A stretch of 64,000 nt of DNA, taken from assembly GCA_029550525.1 (NCBI GenBank), contig JAKPHF010000004.1, positions 83,573 to 147,572 on the forward strand, in the 5' to 3' direction. Within the stretch, counting starts at the first letter, position 1; every line of letters starts with the position of its first letter. This DNA comes from Planctomycetota bacterium. GTDB lineage: Bacteria > Planctomycetota > Phycisphaerae > UBA1845 > PWPN01. Below are positions 49,316 to 58,032 of the stretch, piece by piece. The notes under the pieces were generated by a model that was given only the letters and a program-made list of their open reading frames with translations, searched no databases and had not been told where the DNA came from. The translations under genes were made by a program, and so were the position numbers.

Positions 49316-50592
49316 CAAGCGGTCCTCCGGCGCTCGGGCACGGTTCCGGACAGGTCGAACAGTTTGTCGAGCCATCCCGATTGCGGCGTGATCAGCATGA
49401 CACTGGCCGTACGCCCGCTGAGGATGCGGAGCAAACGCGCATGCGATTCGTGCGAACGGACGGTGAGCAGCACGCACCGGGCGTTCGAGCCGCTGCACCA
49501 GCGTACATTCTGAATCATCTGATCGAACGATCGTTCCGCTCCGGGGGACAGCAAAGCCAGTTCGTTCAGAATGCGCTGTCGCTGAGCACGGCCGCCCGCA
49601 GGAGCCAGCACGACGGGCACAACGCCGCGAGCGATCATGCCCACGCGATAGCCGCGATCGAGCGCTTCGCAAACCACGGTGGCGGCCGCGCTGATCATGC
49701 GTTCGACAGTGGGATCCGGACGAGGATCTCCCGGCGTGCCGCGAAGTCGCTGCCACAAGCCGCGGCGAACCGCCTTGGCCGGCGGACTCTCGGGCCAGGG
49801 GTCGAGCAGCACCACCAGCTGGCTGTCGCGCACGGGCTGATGCTCACGCACGACCAGCTGGCCGGTGTGGGCGCTTCGGCGCCAATGAATCCAGCGAGGG
49901 TTGTCGCCCTGGCGGTATTCGCGGACGCCGTGAAACTCGTCCTGGCCGGCGGCGTGTTCCTGCCGGCGAGCATCGGGCGACTCAGCGAGAGCCTGCTGAT
50001 GCCAAAACTCGCGTCGCACCCGCCCCGCCGCCGGGAAGACGATGAGCTCGGCGGGAGCTTCGATGTCCACGGTGCAGGTGAAGAGCCCGAAGGGGAATCC
50101 GCACGACACGCGAATGCCGCGCAGAGCAAGCCGGCCGCGGTTCGGGCAGACGGCCTTGAGCTCGACGCGGCGCTCCTCGCCCGGCCGGAGAACGGCTAGC
50201 AGCAGTTCCGCCAGCGGTGCGCGCCCCGCCACGGGCGTCTCGCCGATGCGGACGACCCATGACTTGAACCATCGCTTGCGATGACGGATCGTGTACACGA
50301 GTCGGAACGGCCGGCCGGCCACGGCGGCCACCACCGGCCCGCGCTCCACGTCGATGCTGCGCACGGTCTGCACGCAAGTCACTGCGTTGAACGCGACGAC
50401 CGCGATTGCCATCCCGAACAACAGGAGCAAGAGATTGGCCTCGCTGGTGAACGAGGCGATGGCAACCAGAATGGATACCACGATGACGATGAGCCCGCTC
50501 CCCGATGCCCGCAACCCGCGCAACGGTGAGCTGCGGCGAACAGCCGCCGCAAACACCGGCAAGGCACGGGATGTCATGGGTAGCGTTGCCAT
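49315..50592 (-). CDS. DUF58 (VWA-like) membrane protein
   Basis: This 425-residue protein has two N-terminal membrane segments (about residues 30-75, GLIVIVVSILVAIASF and LLLLLFGMAIAVVAF). A beta domain follows, then the DUF58 signature GVREYRQGDNPRWIHWRRSAHTGQLVVRE near residues 222-250, and a VWA-like part with LVVLLDPWP. GGAGG lies seven bases before ATG 50592. It is transcribed between moxR (53 bases upstream) and the transglutaminase gene (overlapping). The strong order moxR-DUF58-transglutaminase suggests that MoxR acts as an ATP-driven chaperone for this VWA protein. Confidence 0.93.
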   Translation of the reverse strand: MATLPMTSRALPVFAAAVRRSSPLRGLRASGSGLIVIVVSILVAIASFTSEANLLLLLFGMAIAVVAFNAVTCVQTVRSIDVERGPVVAAVAGRPFRLVYTIRHRKRWFKSWVVRIGETPVAGRAPLAELLLAVLRPGEERRVELKAVCPNRGRLALRGIRVSCGFPFGLFTCTVDIEAPAELIVFPAAGRVRREFWHQQALAESPDARRQEHAAGQDEFHGVREYRQGDNPRWIHWRRSAHTGQLVVREHQPVRDSQLVVLLDPWPESPPAKAVRRGLWQRLRGTPGDPRPDPTVERMISAAATVVCEALDRGYRVGMIARGVVPVVLAPAGGRAQRQRILNELALLSPGAERSFDQMIQNVRWCSGSNARCVLLTVRSHESHARLLRILSGRTASVMLITPQSGWLDKLFDLSGTVPERRRTA

Positions 50593-50645
50593 CGTGCTGG
50601 CCTCCGAAGAGGCGATTACCTCCGAGCCGTTCCCACCGATTGTGG

Positions 50646-51608
50646 CTAATCGGGTACGGTCACGTTCCGGACGATCTCGCCGAGCAACTGGTCGGTGTTC
50701 ACCGTGTGGCCGTCGTGCAGGTAGCTCTTGGTCACCACGCGATGCGCACAGGTCGGCACGAACAACGATTTGATGTCATCGGGCACGACATAATCGCGTC
50801 CCATGAGCAAGGCCAACGCCTGTGCACAGCGCACCAGCGAGATGGCTCCGCGGGGAGAGACTCCCACTTCCAACAGCTCGTGGCCACGGGTGATCTCGAC
50901 CAGGTCCAGGGCGTAGTTCACCAGCCGATCGTCCACCTGGATGCGGGACACGCGATCCTGCAGGAGGATGACATCCTCGCGACTCATCACCGGTCGCAGG
51001 GAATCCAACCGATTGGCTCCGGGCTGCTCGCGAATGATCTGCATCTCGAATTCGCGCGAGGGATAGCCGATGCGAATTCGCAGGGCGAAGCGATCGAGCT
51101 GGTTCTCGGGCAGGAAGTAGGTTCCCTCGAACTCGAACGGGTTCTGCGTAGCGATGACCATGAACGGACGGTCAAGCTTGAGCGTACGGCCATCGACGCT
51201 GACCTGCGCCTCGTTCATCGCTTCCAGCAGCGCCGATTGCGTGCGAGGCGTGGTGCGATTGATCTCGTCGGCCAGCACGATGTTGGCGAAGACCGGACCG
51301 CGTTTGAACTCGAAGGCGCCGGTCTGTGCGTCGTACACACTGACGCCGATGATGTCCGACGGCAGGAGGTCGGGCGTCAACTGAATCCGCGAGAACGACA
51401 GGTCCAGGCTGGTAGCCAAAGCACGGGCCAGCACGGTCTTGCCTACACCCGGCACGTCCTCGATCAGCACGTGGCCCCGACTCAGCAAGCCGACCAGTAC
51501 CTCGGTGACTGCCGTCGGCTTGCCCAGGAACACGCTCGCGATGTTGGTTCGAAGCGCGGACAAACGCTCGAGTAACGGATCGGATACAGCTAACGTTTCG
51601 GTGGCCAT
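50646..51608 (-). CDS. MoxR-family AAA+ ATPase
   Basis: This 320-residue ATPase has Walker A EDVPGVGKT, Walker B IVLADEINRTTPRTQSALLEAM and sensor I ATQNPFEFEGTYFLPENQLDRF, the MoxR hallmarks. A C-terminal lid follows. ATG 51608 has GGAG eight bases upstream, so it is preferred to 51620. As first gene of the moxR-DUF58-transglutaminase unit, it likely remodels the DUF58 partner. The promoter was not resolved; TACTAT occurs about 70 bases upstream without a good -35. Confidence 0.95.
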   Translation of the reverse strand: MATETLAVSDPLLERLSALRTNIASVFLGKPTAVTEVLVGLLSRGHVLIEDVPGVGKTVLARALATSLDLSFSRIQLTPDLLPSDIIGVSVYDAQTGAFEFKRGPVFANIVLADEINRTTPRTQSALLEAMNEAQVSVDGRTLKLDRPFMVIATQNPFEFEGTYFLPENQLDRFALRIRIGYPSREFEMQIIREQPGANRLDSLRPVMSREDVILLQDRVSRIQVDDRLVNYALDLVEITRGHELLEVGVSPRGAISLVRCAQALALLMGRDYVVPDDIKSLFVPTCAHRVVTKSYLHDGHTVNTDQLLGEIVRNVTVPD

Positions 51609-52006
51609 CAAGAACTCCAAGCAGATCCGCGGTCAGCCGCCTGTTCGCGCCGGGCCGTGGCAGGAAAATAGTAGTGTGCCTCAAGCTGTTCGACGTTACC
51701 GGGCTGTCCTGAGTTCAAGGCACCGCCAAGGCCGGCCGGACGGGCCCGATAACCACCAATCGAATGAATGTATCGGATCAGCGGGCGGAATCCCAGAACA
51801 CGGGCACCCGAAACCGGCTCGCGGAATGCTTGCCGACTTCCGCTCCGGAAAGTGCGATCCGCGCCCGCCGGACGTACGGAATCCGGTTCGGCCAGCCCTG
51901 ATTCTCGGGCTTGGCGCGGGACGGGCCGCTTGGTGAGAGGTACAATCAGGTGTTGAATCCGCCGGCGCGGGCTGCGCCGCCGATTCCTCGGAGCAAGGAG
52001 AAGCAC
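51609..52006. other. 398-base gap between divergent moxR and protease genes
   Basis: No gene or named repeat was found. The only candidates are a TACTAT box on the moxR side and a TACAAT box at 51941-51946 on the protease side; neither has a convincing partner -35. Confidence 0.35.
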
Positions 52007-53725
52007 GTGACCAGCCCCTCTCGGACGACTTTTCGTCTCTTGGCGGCCATTCTACTCGTGGGGACTTCCGCGGCGGCGTTCGCGAACACGCCGGCCGAAG
52101 GTGGTCAAACCACCGAAAACGGCCAAGCGGTCGAGAACGGCCAAGCGGCCGAGGCGAAGGGCCATCGCCCTCAGCCCGGCTGGGTCCGTCGCAGCACCGA
52201 GTTGCGGCTGCCCGGCGGAGGTCGGATTCGAGCGCTTCACGAGCCACCCCACAAGGCGGTTCCCACCCGCGAGCGGGCCCGGCCGGTTCGACCGGCTCGG
52301 CAGCAGCGGAGGTTAACCGATTCGGCGACGCTCGGCGTGACGACCGATGCTCCTCCCTCCGTTTCGGTGTCCATCATCGACAGTCCGCCCATTGACGGGT
52401 TCGTCCCGTGGATCGCCGTGCATGCGACCGATCGGCGCAGGGCCGTGGGCGGAGACTGGGATGCCGTGTACTCATCGTCCGTGGAAGGCAACTATTTCGT
52501 GTCCAACCCGGAGAACAACTACACCATCGGCCTGCTGGATACGGGGGCCGGCATCTCAGTGCTGAGCTATGCTGCCGCCTCGCAACTTGGGCTGTTCGCC
52601 GCTGGAAGAAACACCGGCGGCACGGTGGAAATCGGCGGCGTGACCGGCTCCGTCGATGCCTGGGTCAGTCAACCGTTTGGGTTATGGATCACCGGCCTGG
52701 GAAGCATCAACCCGGACCAGAGCCTCAATCTGTCCTCGCTGGTAGGCGAATGGAACGTCTCAACGGCTTTGGGTGCCGAGCCCGCACCCGGAATGCCCGA
52801 CCTGGTGACCGCGATCGGCTCGCCCATGACGGTGTTCATCGCCAGTTGGATCCGCAATGACATTCGCCGCCAGGTGGAGCGCGATGGCATCGTCTACGAA
52901 GGACCTGATATCACCTTCCACGAGTTGACGAGCCCAAACCTGCCCACCTACCCCAACACACTGCCGCTGGAACTGCGTCCGGCCGGAGCGGCGGCGGTGT
53001 GGTATTGGCCCTGCTTTGCTGTCCTCGAGGTCTGCCCCGGCGGCGACAACTCGCCGAAGATCCCGTCGGTGATCCTGGGCATTTCCACGCAGAGCCTGTT
53101 CTTTGCCGGCAGCGTCAATCTCAGTGACCGCGGCTTCATCGCCAACGGCAAGACAAAGTTCATGGTGGATACCGGCGCCCAGGTGACGGTGATCGGCTCG
53201 ACCGTGGCCGCACAGTTGGCACTCAATCCGAACAACCCGGATTTCACCGTCGAGATCCAGGGCGTGGACGGCCAACTGGTATACAAGCCGGGCTTCTATC
53301 TCGACACGCTGGATATTCCCGCGCTCGGTGAATGGCTGAGCTATACGAACGTGCCGGTGGTCCTGCTGGACGTCGCCTCGCCTGAGGGCGGAACGCTGGA
53401 AGGCATCATCGGCATGAACCTCTTCCTTCGCTACAACTTCGTTTTCCGTGGCGGGGGCATGGTGGGTCAGCCTCAGCCCCGGATCGACTTCGAACCCATC
53501 CCTGCCGTCGATGCCGACTTTGATGACGACGACGACGTGGACCAGGAAGACTTCGCCTATCTGCAGCGCTGCCTGAGCGGTACGGACGTCCCCCAGACCG
53601 ATCCGCTTTGCGCAGACGCGTTCCTCGACGGCGACACGGACGTCGACCAGGACGATGTGAGCATCTTCCTGGAGTGCGCGAGCGGCCCGGACATCGTTGC
53701 GGAACCCGCCTGCAGGGGACAGTAA
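52007..53725 (+). CDS. Secreted two-motif aspartyl protease with dockerin-like C-terminus
   Basis: This 572-residue protein has a signal peptide (LLAAILLVGTSAAAFA). Two D-T-G motifs follow, LLDTGAGISVLS (near 175) and MVDTGAQVTVIGS (near 385), each followed by a hydrophobic-hydrophobic-Gly return motif (for example GIIGMNLFL). Two motifs in one chain imply a pepsin-like monomer with two lobes, or a retropepsin duplicate. The tail (about 501-572) has paired calcium-loop motifs DADFDDDDDVDQEDFAYLQ and DGDTDVDQDDVSIFLE, the dockerin-like tail common in Phycisphaerae. GTG 52007 follows AGGAG by six bases. It is possibly a surface or extracellular protease; the substrate is unknown. Confidence 0.85.
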   Translation: MTSPSRTTFRLLAAILLVGTSAAAFANTPAEGGQTTENGQAVENGQAAEAKGHRPQPGWVRRSTELRLPGGGRIRALHEPPHKAVPTRERARPVRPARQQRRLTDSATLGVTTDAPPSVSVSIIDSPPIDGFVPWIAVHATDRRRAVGGDWDAVYSSSVEGNYFVSNPENNYTIGLLDTGAGISVLSYAAASQLGLFAAGRNTGGTVEIGGVTGSVDAWVSQPFGLWITGLGSINPDQSLNLSSLVGEWNVSTALGAEPAPGMPDLVTAIGSPMTVFIASWIRNDIRRQVERDGIVYEGPDITFHELTSPNLPTYPNTLPLELRPAGAAAVWYWPCFAVLEVCPGGDNSPKIPSVILGISTQSLFFAGSVNLSDRGFIANGKTKFMVDTGAQVTVIGSTVAAQLALNPNNPDFTVEIQGVDGQLVYKPGFYLDTLDIPALGEWLSYTNVPVVLLDVASPEGGTLEGIIGMNLFLRYNFVFRGGGMVGQPQPRIDFEPIPAVDADFDDDDDVDQEDFAYLQRCLSGTDVPQTDPLCADAFLDGDTDVDQDDVSIFLECASGPDIVAEPACRGQ

Positions 53726-53761
53726 GTTCTACACAGAACCTTCTGACTCGAAGGATTCCGT

Positions 53762-56557
53762 TCACCGCCCTGGCGGCTTGGGCGGCCAGGGCATGGAGAA
53801 GCGATAATCGCCCGAGCCGGCCTCGAAGATGACACGGTCGCGCTCGATGCGATGCAGCTTGATCCCCTGGCTCTGCTGGATGTGGCGATCTGCCTCGCGC
53901 ATCTCCTTGATCTCGGGCGTCGGGAAATGGATCAGGGCTGACGTGTTCGCGGGCAACGTCACGTGCATGATCAGCCGATGATCCTCGATCCGCCACTCGC
54001 TGACGATCGGACCGCGAATGGAGTCGTAGCGAGCCCGCACCCACTCCAGGCCGGGCACGATGGCCGGCTGAATGACGATGCGATCGAACCCGGCGGCCTC
54101 GGGATGCGGGCGGATGCCCGCCAGCACCTTGAAGAACCACTCGCTCACCGAGCCGAACATGGGATGGTTGTGCGAGAACGTATTGTCGCTGAACTCCCAG
54201 TGCTCCCAGAGGGTGGTCGCCCCGCTTTCGATCATGTGGCCCCAGCCCGGGAAATCCCGCTGATTGACGATCCGATAGGCCACGTCGGCATGGCCGCTGT
54301 CGCTCAGGACCGAGAGCATGTACTTCGTGCCGAAGATGCCCGTGGTCAGATGAAAGTTGTGAGCGGCGATGTCGTCGAGCAGCACCTTCAGAGCGTTGCC
54401 GTGGGAGATGGCGGGCACGAGCCCCATGTACAGCGGGAACGCCTGTGAGGCCTGCGAGCCGGAAGCGTATCGGCCGGTGGCGGTGTCGAGGAATCGCTGG
54501 TTGAATGAGGCCTTGATGGAAGCGGCACGGTCGGCCAGGCGGTTGGCTTCCTGCGACCGACCGATGATGCGGGCGATACGCGAGACAAGTTCGGCATTAT
54601 AGTAGTAGAATGCCGTGCTGGTCAGCGGCACGACTTTCTCGGCGATGCTCTCGTGATCGCCGATGCCGCGCTCGATGTAGTTGTCCACAGCCTGCTCGCC
54701 CAGGAACTCCATCCAGCGGACGGCCAGCGGGAACTGATCTTCCAATAGGCGGCGATCCCCGTAGTACTGGTACATGTGCCACAGCAGCACGGGTTGCACG
54801 GTCCCCCACCCGATGGGGCCCGCTCCGCCACCCAGACCGTCCTTGAACGCGTCGATGCCCACGAAGGGAGCCGTCTCGGTGAAGCCGCCGTTGGGCCGCA
54901 CGTCGTCGGCGAAATCCCAGGCAGTCTTGTGGTAGAACGCGGGCATGTTCAGATTGAACGAGGCCATCTCGGCACTAACCACGATGTCGCCGCCATAGCC
55001 GAACCGCTCGCGATGCGGGCAATCGGACTGCACGCCAAACATGTTGCTCAACAGCGTCCAGCGAGTGATCTCCTGGATGCGGTTGAACAGCGGGTTGGAG
55101 CATTCGAACGTGCCGGCGGGCCGAACGTCCGAGTGCATGAGATGGCCTTCGATGGCATCCAGCGGCGGGCGTCCGGGATAGCCCGTGACCTCGACGTAAC
55201 GGAATCCGTGAAACGTGAATCGCGGCGTCCAGGTTTCCAGCTCGCCGCCGCCCTTGAGGATGTACGTGTCGGTCTGGTAAGCGACGTCCGGCGCGCCCGG
55301 GCCGCCGATGCCGGGACCTTTGATTTGCCCGCAGACGGAGGTCATCGGGTTGAGTGTGCCGTCGGGATAGAGCAGCTCGCCGTAGCGCAGCCGGATTTCG
55401 GTGCCGGCCTCGCCGCGAACTCGCAGCGTGATGGTCCCGGCGAAGTTCTGGCCCATGTCGAAGATGTACACGCCCGGCGCTGCCTCACTCACGCGAACGG
55501 GCTTGATGCTGCGGGTGGCACGGATGGGTTCGACCATCTGGGCCCGCAGTTCGCCGACGTTGCCGGGGGCGCGGACCGCCGCCCGCCAGGCGCGGTCGTC
55601 AAAACCGGGGCAGTCCCAGCCGGGCAATTCCTTGCGGGCGTCGTACACTTCGCCGAGATAGATGTTGTTCTTCAGGATGGCGCTATCGCCTACGCGCCAC
55701 GTCTCATCGGTGACGATGCGTTCGAACGTGCCGTCCTGATACTCGATGTTGAGTTGCAGGATGCCGCGAGGTCGGCCGATCTCCAATCGCTCGCGCAAGT
55801 TGAGCCATCCCCACAGCCGCATGGGCAGCGGGTTGTACCAGCCGTTGCCCAGAAGCATGCCCACAGCGTTGGCGCCAGGTCGCAGCTCGCCCGTCACGTC
55901 GTACGTCGAGTACAGCACGCGCTTACCATAGGACGTCCAGGCCGGGTCCAGCCGGCGGTTGCCCACGCGCTTGCCGTTGAGGCTCAGCTCGTAGTACCCA
56001 AGGCCGCTCACGTAGGCCCGGGCCCGCAACACCGGCTTGCTCAGGACGAACTCCTTGCGCAGCATGGGCGCGGGCAACACACCGTACAGATCGGCCTCCG
56101 CCTCGGGCAGCGGACGCGAATCGCTGATCCAGTGACCCGTCCACTGCGACGGATCAAGCAGGCCCATTTCCCACCGCGCGGGCGGACAGAACTCCGAGAC
56201 GGCACCGTCCTGATCCCACACGCGCACGGTCCAATGAGCAGGCATGCCGGAAATCAACGGCTTGCCCGCGTATTCGACGTGCAGGCTCTGGTTGGACTCG
56301 ACGCGGCCACTGTTCCACAGATCGGCCTGGTCGGGCGTGAGCCGGTCGGGATGCGTGGCGACCAGGATCTGATAGGCGGCCTGCCGACGGTTGCGGTACG
56401 GTGATTCGAGCTGCCAACTGAGCCGCGGTCGCGGCACGTCGATGCCGAGCGGGTTCTCGAGGTACTCGCAGCGCAGGTTGACCGGCTTCATCTCGGCCAC
56501 CACTCCAACGGCCGAACTCAGCATGATGGCTGTCGTGACTCTCCAACTTGTAGGCAT
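53762..56557 (-). CDS. Secreted alpha-L-rhamnosidase (GH78)
   Basis: This 931-residue protein carries the complete Bac_rhamnosid layout. N-terminal Fn3-like and beta-sandwich domains come first (NLRCEYLENPLGIDVPRPRLSWQL; RARAYVSGLGYYELSLNGKRVG). The alpha/alpha barrel has DCPHRERFGYGGD near residue 512 and GATTLWEHWE late in the barrel, both carrying the Glu/Asp pair of the family. A C-terminal beta domain follows (KVLAGIRPHPEAAGFDRIVIQP). GH78 enzymes release alpha-L-rhamnose by inversion. A promoter with an inverted-repeat operator candidate lies upstream. It is convergent with the protease gene. Confidence 0.95.
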   Translation of the reverse strand: MPTSWRVTTAIMLSSAVGVVAEMKPVNLRCEYLENPLGIDVPRPRLSWQLESPYRNRRQAAYQILVATHPDRLTPDQADLWNSGRVESNQSLHVEYAGKPLISGMPAHWTVRVWDQDGAVSEFCPPARWEMGLLDPSQWTGHWISDSRPLPEAEADLYGVLPAPMLRKEFVLSKPVLRARAYVSGLGYYELSLNGKRVGNRRLDPAWTSYGKRVLYSTYDVTGELRPGANAVGMLLGNGWYNPLPMRLWGWLNLRERLEIGRPRGILQLNIEYQDGTFERIVTDETWRVGDSAILKNNIYLGEVYDARKELPGWDCPGFDDRAWRAAVRAPGNVGELRAQMVEPIRATRSIKPVRVSEAAPGVYIFDMGQNFAGTITLRVRGEAGTEIRLRYGELLYPDGTLNPMTSVCGQIKGPGIGGPGAPDVAYQTDTYILKGGGELETWTPRFTFHGFRYVEVTGYPGRPPLDAIEGHLMHSDVRPAGTFECSNPLFNRIQEITRWTLLSNMFGVQSDCPHRERFGYGGDIVVSAEMASFNLNMPAFYHKTAWDFADDVRPNGGFTETAPFVGIDAFKDGLGGGAGPIGWGTVQPVLLWHMYQYYGDRRLLEDQFPLAVRWMEFLGEQAVDNYIERGIGDHESIAEKVVPLTSTAFYYYNAELVSRIARIIGRSQEANRLADRAASIKASFNQRFLDTATGRYASGSQASQAFPLYMGLVPAISHGNALKVLLDDIAAHNFHLTTGIFGTKYMLSVLSDSGHADVAYRIVNQRDFPGWGHMIESGATTLWEHWEFSDNTFSHNHPMFGSVSEWFFKVLAGIRPHPEAAGFDRIVIQPAIVPGLEWVRARYDSIRGPIVSEWRIEDHRLIMHVTLPANTSALIHFPTPEIKEMREADRHIQQSQGIKLHRIERDRVIFEAGSGDYRFSMPWPPKPPGR

Positions 56558-56633
56558 GATGTCTCGCTCACAAAGGTCTTCGTTTCGGTTGCGACCCTTT
56601 CGGTCCGTGCCTTGAGGACAACCAATATCCCGC

Positions 56634-56664
56634 CTTATAATCGTGACGTTAACAAGACACGTCA
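56634..56664 (-). promoter_or_regulatory. Candidate operator and -10 box of the GH78 gene
   Basis: TGACGT-N9-ACGTCA (56644-56664) is a perfect 6-base inverted repeat. It sits just upstream, in the minus direction, of TATAAG (56639-56634). The arrangement suits a dimeric sugar-responsive regulator overlapping the -35 region. Confidence 0.5.
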
Positions 56665-56800
56665 GTATGAGATTCTCTCACTGACTCCGCGCCCTTTCAG
56701 GGCGAAACCGCCGCGATGTGCGGTACTCGTGCAGAGCGAACAGCATAGACCGGTCTTCCGATGTCGCCGCACCCGCGGATGAAGGCAATCCTATCCATGA

Positions 56801-56819
56801 GGCGGGCGGGACGCCCGCC
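56801..56819. repeat. REP-like palindrome
   Basis: GGCGGGCG-GGA-CGCCCGCC; fourth copy of the family at 15646, 23127 and 37604. It lies about 70 bases from the DUF58 3' end. The rest of 56558-56886 holds only the GH78 promoter. Confidence 0.75.
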
Positions 56820-56886
56820 CCCCGAGATCGCCGTCCGCGCGAGGTCGAGCAGACCGAGGGGCTCCCCCATTCGCCAGGCCCCTCAC

Positions 56887-57810
56887 CTAGCACCGCCTTC
56901 GCCGGTCAATCAAATACTGCACGAGGGCCCGGTCGAACGTCATGGACGTATCCACCTGGACGAAATCCGCCCGCAAAGCGGCGGCCTCGTCGCGATAGCG
57001 CGCGGTGAACTCGCGCAACGCCGCCAGGTAGCGCTCGCGCACGGCCTGTGGATGAACAATCAGGCGACGCCCGGTCTCCGGATCCACGAACTCGCTCAGC
57101 CGATCGAACGGAAACCGCACCTCGGTTTCGTCGAGCACCTGGAACAGAATGACGTCGTGTCCACGAAACCGCAAGTGATGCAGACCCTGAATCACCTCGT
57201 CTGGATCGGCGAGCAGGTCGCTGAGGATGATCATGAGCCCGCGCCGCCTCACGCGCCGGGCCACGTCGTGGATGGCCTGAGCCAAACCTTTGCCCGTCGC
57301 GTCGGGGGCAGGCTTGACGCCGGCCAACTCGCCGATGAGTCGCATGAGGTGCGTCCGCTTCGACTTGGGCGGCAGGTATGACCGCAGCCGGTCGTCAAAA
57401 CGGGCCATGCCCACCGCGTCCTGCTGGTTGATCATGAGGTAGCCCAAGGCAGCAGCCAAACAGATGGCGTAGTCCAGCTTGTTCATTCGGCCCGCTTCGA
57501 CGCCGGGGTCGACGGCCGGGTAGCCCATGCTGGCCGACGTATCGACGAGTAGATGGCACTCGAGGTTGGTCTCGGCGTCGTACTTCTTGATGTAGAAGCG
57601 GTCGGTCCGGCCGTACACCGACCAGTCGATCTGACGCAGGTCGTCGCCGGCCGTGTACTTGCGATGCTCAGAAAACTCGACGGAGAAGCCCTGAAAAGGC
57701 GAGTTGTGCAGGCCGGCGATGAACCCCTCGACGATGAACCGCGCCTTGAGGTCGAGCCGTTGCACCTGGGCGATGACATCAGGGCGAAGATATCTGGCCG
57801 CGGAGCTCAT
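56887..57810 (-). CDS. DUF58 domain protein (soluble short form)
   Basis: This 307-residue protein lacks membrane segments. It carries the DUF58 core VEFSEHRKYTAGDDLRQIDWSVYGRTDRFYIKKYDAETNLE (about residues 45-85) and a VWA MIDAS-like DTSASMGY near 95, with VDTS and SDLLADPDEV later. This short form usually partners a MoxR ATPase, but no moxR gene is adjacent; the only one in the window is at 50646. It may share that MoxR or pair with a DUF4175-like protein such as the one at 9044. It ends near a REP-like palindrome and begins just before a composite repeat. Confidence 0.92.
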   Translation of the reverse strand: MSSAARYLRPDVIAQVQRLDLKARFIVEGFIAGLHNSPFQGFSVEFSEHRKYTAGDDLRQIDWSVYGRTDRFYIKKYDAETNLECHLLVDTSASMGYPAVDPGVEAGRMNKLDYAICLAAALGYLMINQQDAVGMARFDDRLRSYLPPKSKRTHLMRLIGELAGVKPAPDATGKGLAQAIHDVARRVRRRGLMIILSDLLADPDEVIQGLHHLRFRGHDVILFQVLDETEVRFPFDRLSEFVDPETGRRLIVHPQAVRERYLAALREFTARYRDEAAALRADFVQVDTSMTFDRALVQYLIDRRRRC

Positions 57811-57854
57811 GACACTGGAGCATACCCGCGAACCGGCGACCGTTCCACAAAAAA

Positions 57855-57929
57855 AGCTGTAAGCTATAAGCTGTGAGCAGCTGTGAGCTATGAGCTATAG
57901 GCCGCGAGCGGCGGGGCTTGTCCCCGCCG
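57855..57929. repeat. Heptamer array plus REP-like palindrome
   Basis: AAGCTGT, AAGCTAT, AAGCTGT, GAGC, AGCTGTG, AGCTATG, AGCTATA units (57855-57900) run straight into CGGCGGGG-cttgt-CCCCGCCG (57909-57929). In reverse orientation the flanks are GAGTC and CTCGC, as at 30588 and 46945. Confidence 0.85.
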
Positions 57930-58032
57930 ACTCTTTTCACATGCAGTGTACTCCCCCTCGCGCAAACGGCACCCGTGCTTTTCACGTCGCGTAGCGCGGA
58001 GTATGCTCGTCGCATCGGGAGGACATCGTACC

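Noticed and set aside
49316..49756. N-terminal extension of the transglutaminase
   Set aside because: It overlaps the DUF58 gene, is Arg/Ser-rich shadow sequence and precedes the real membrane start.
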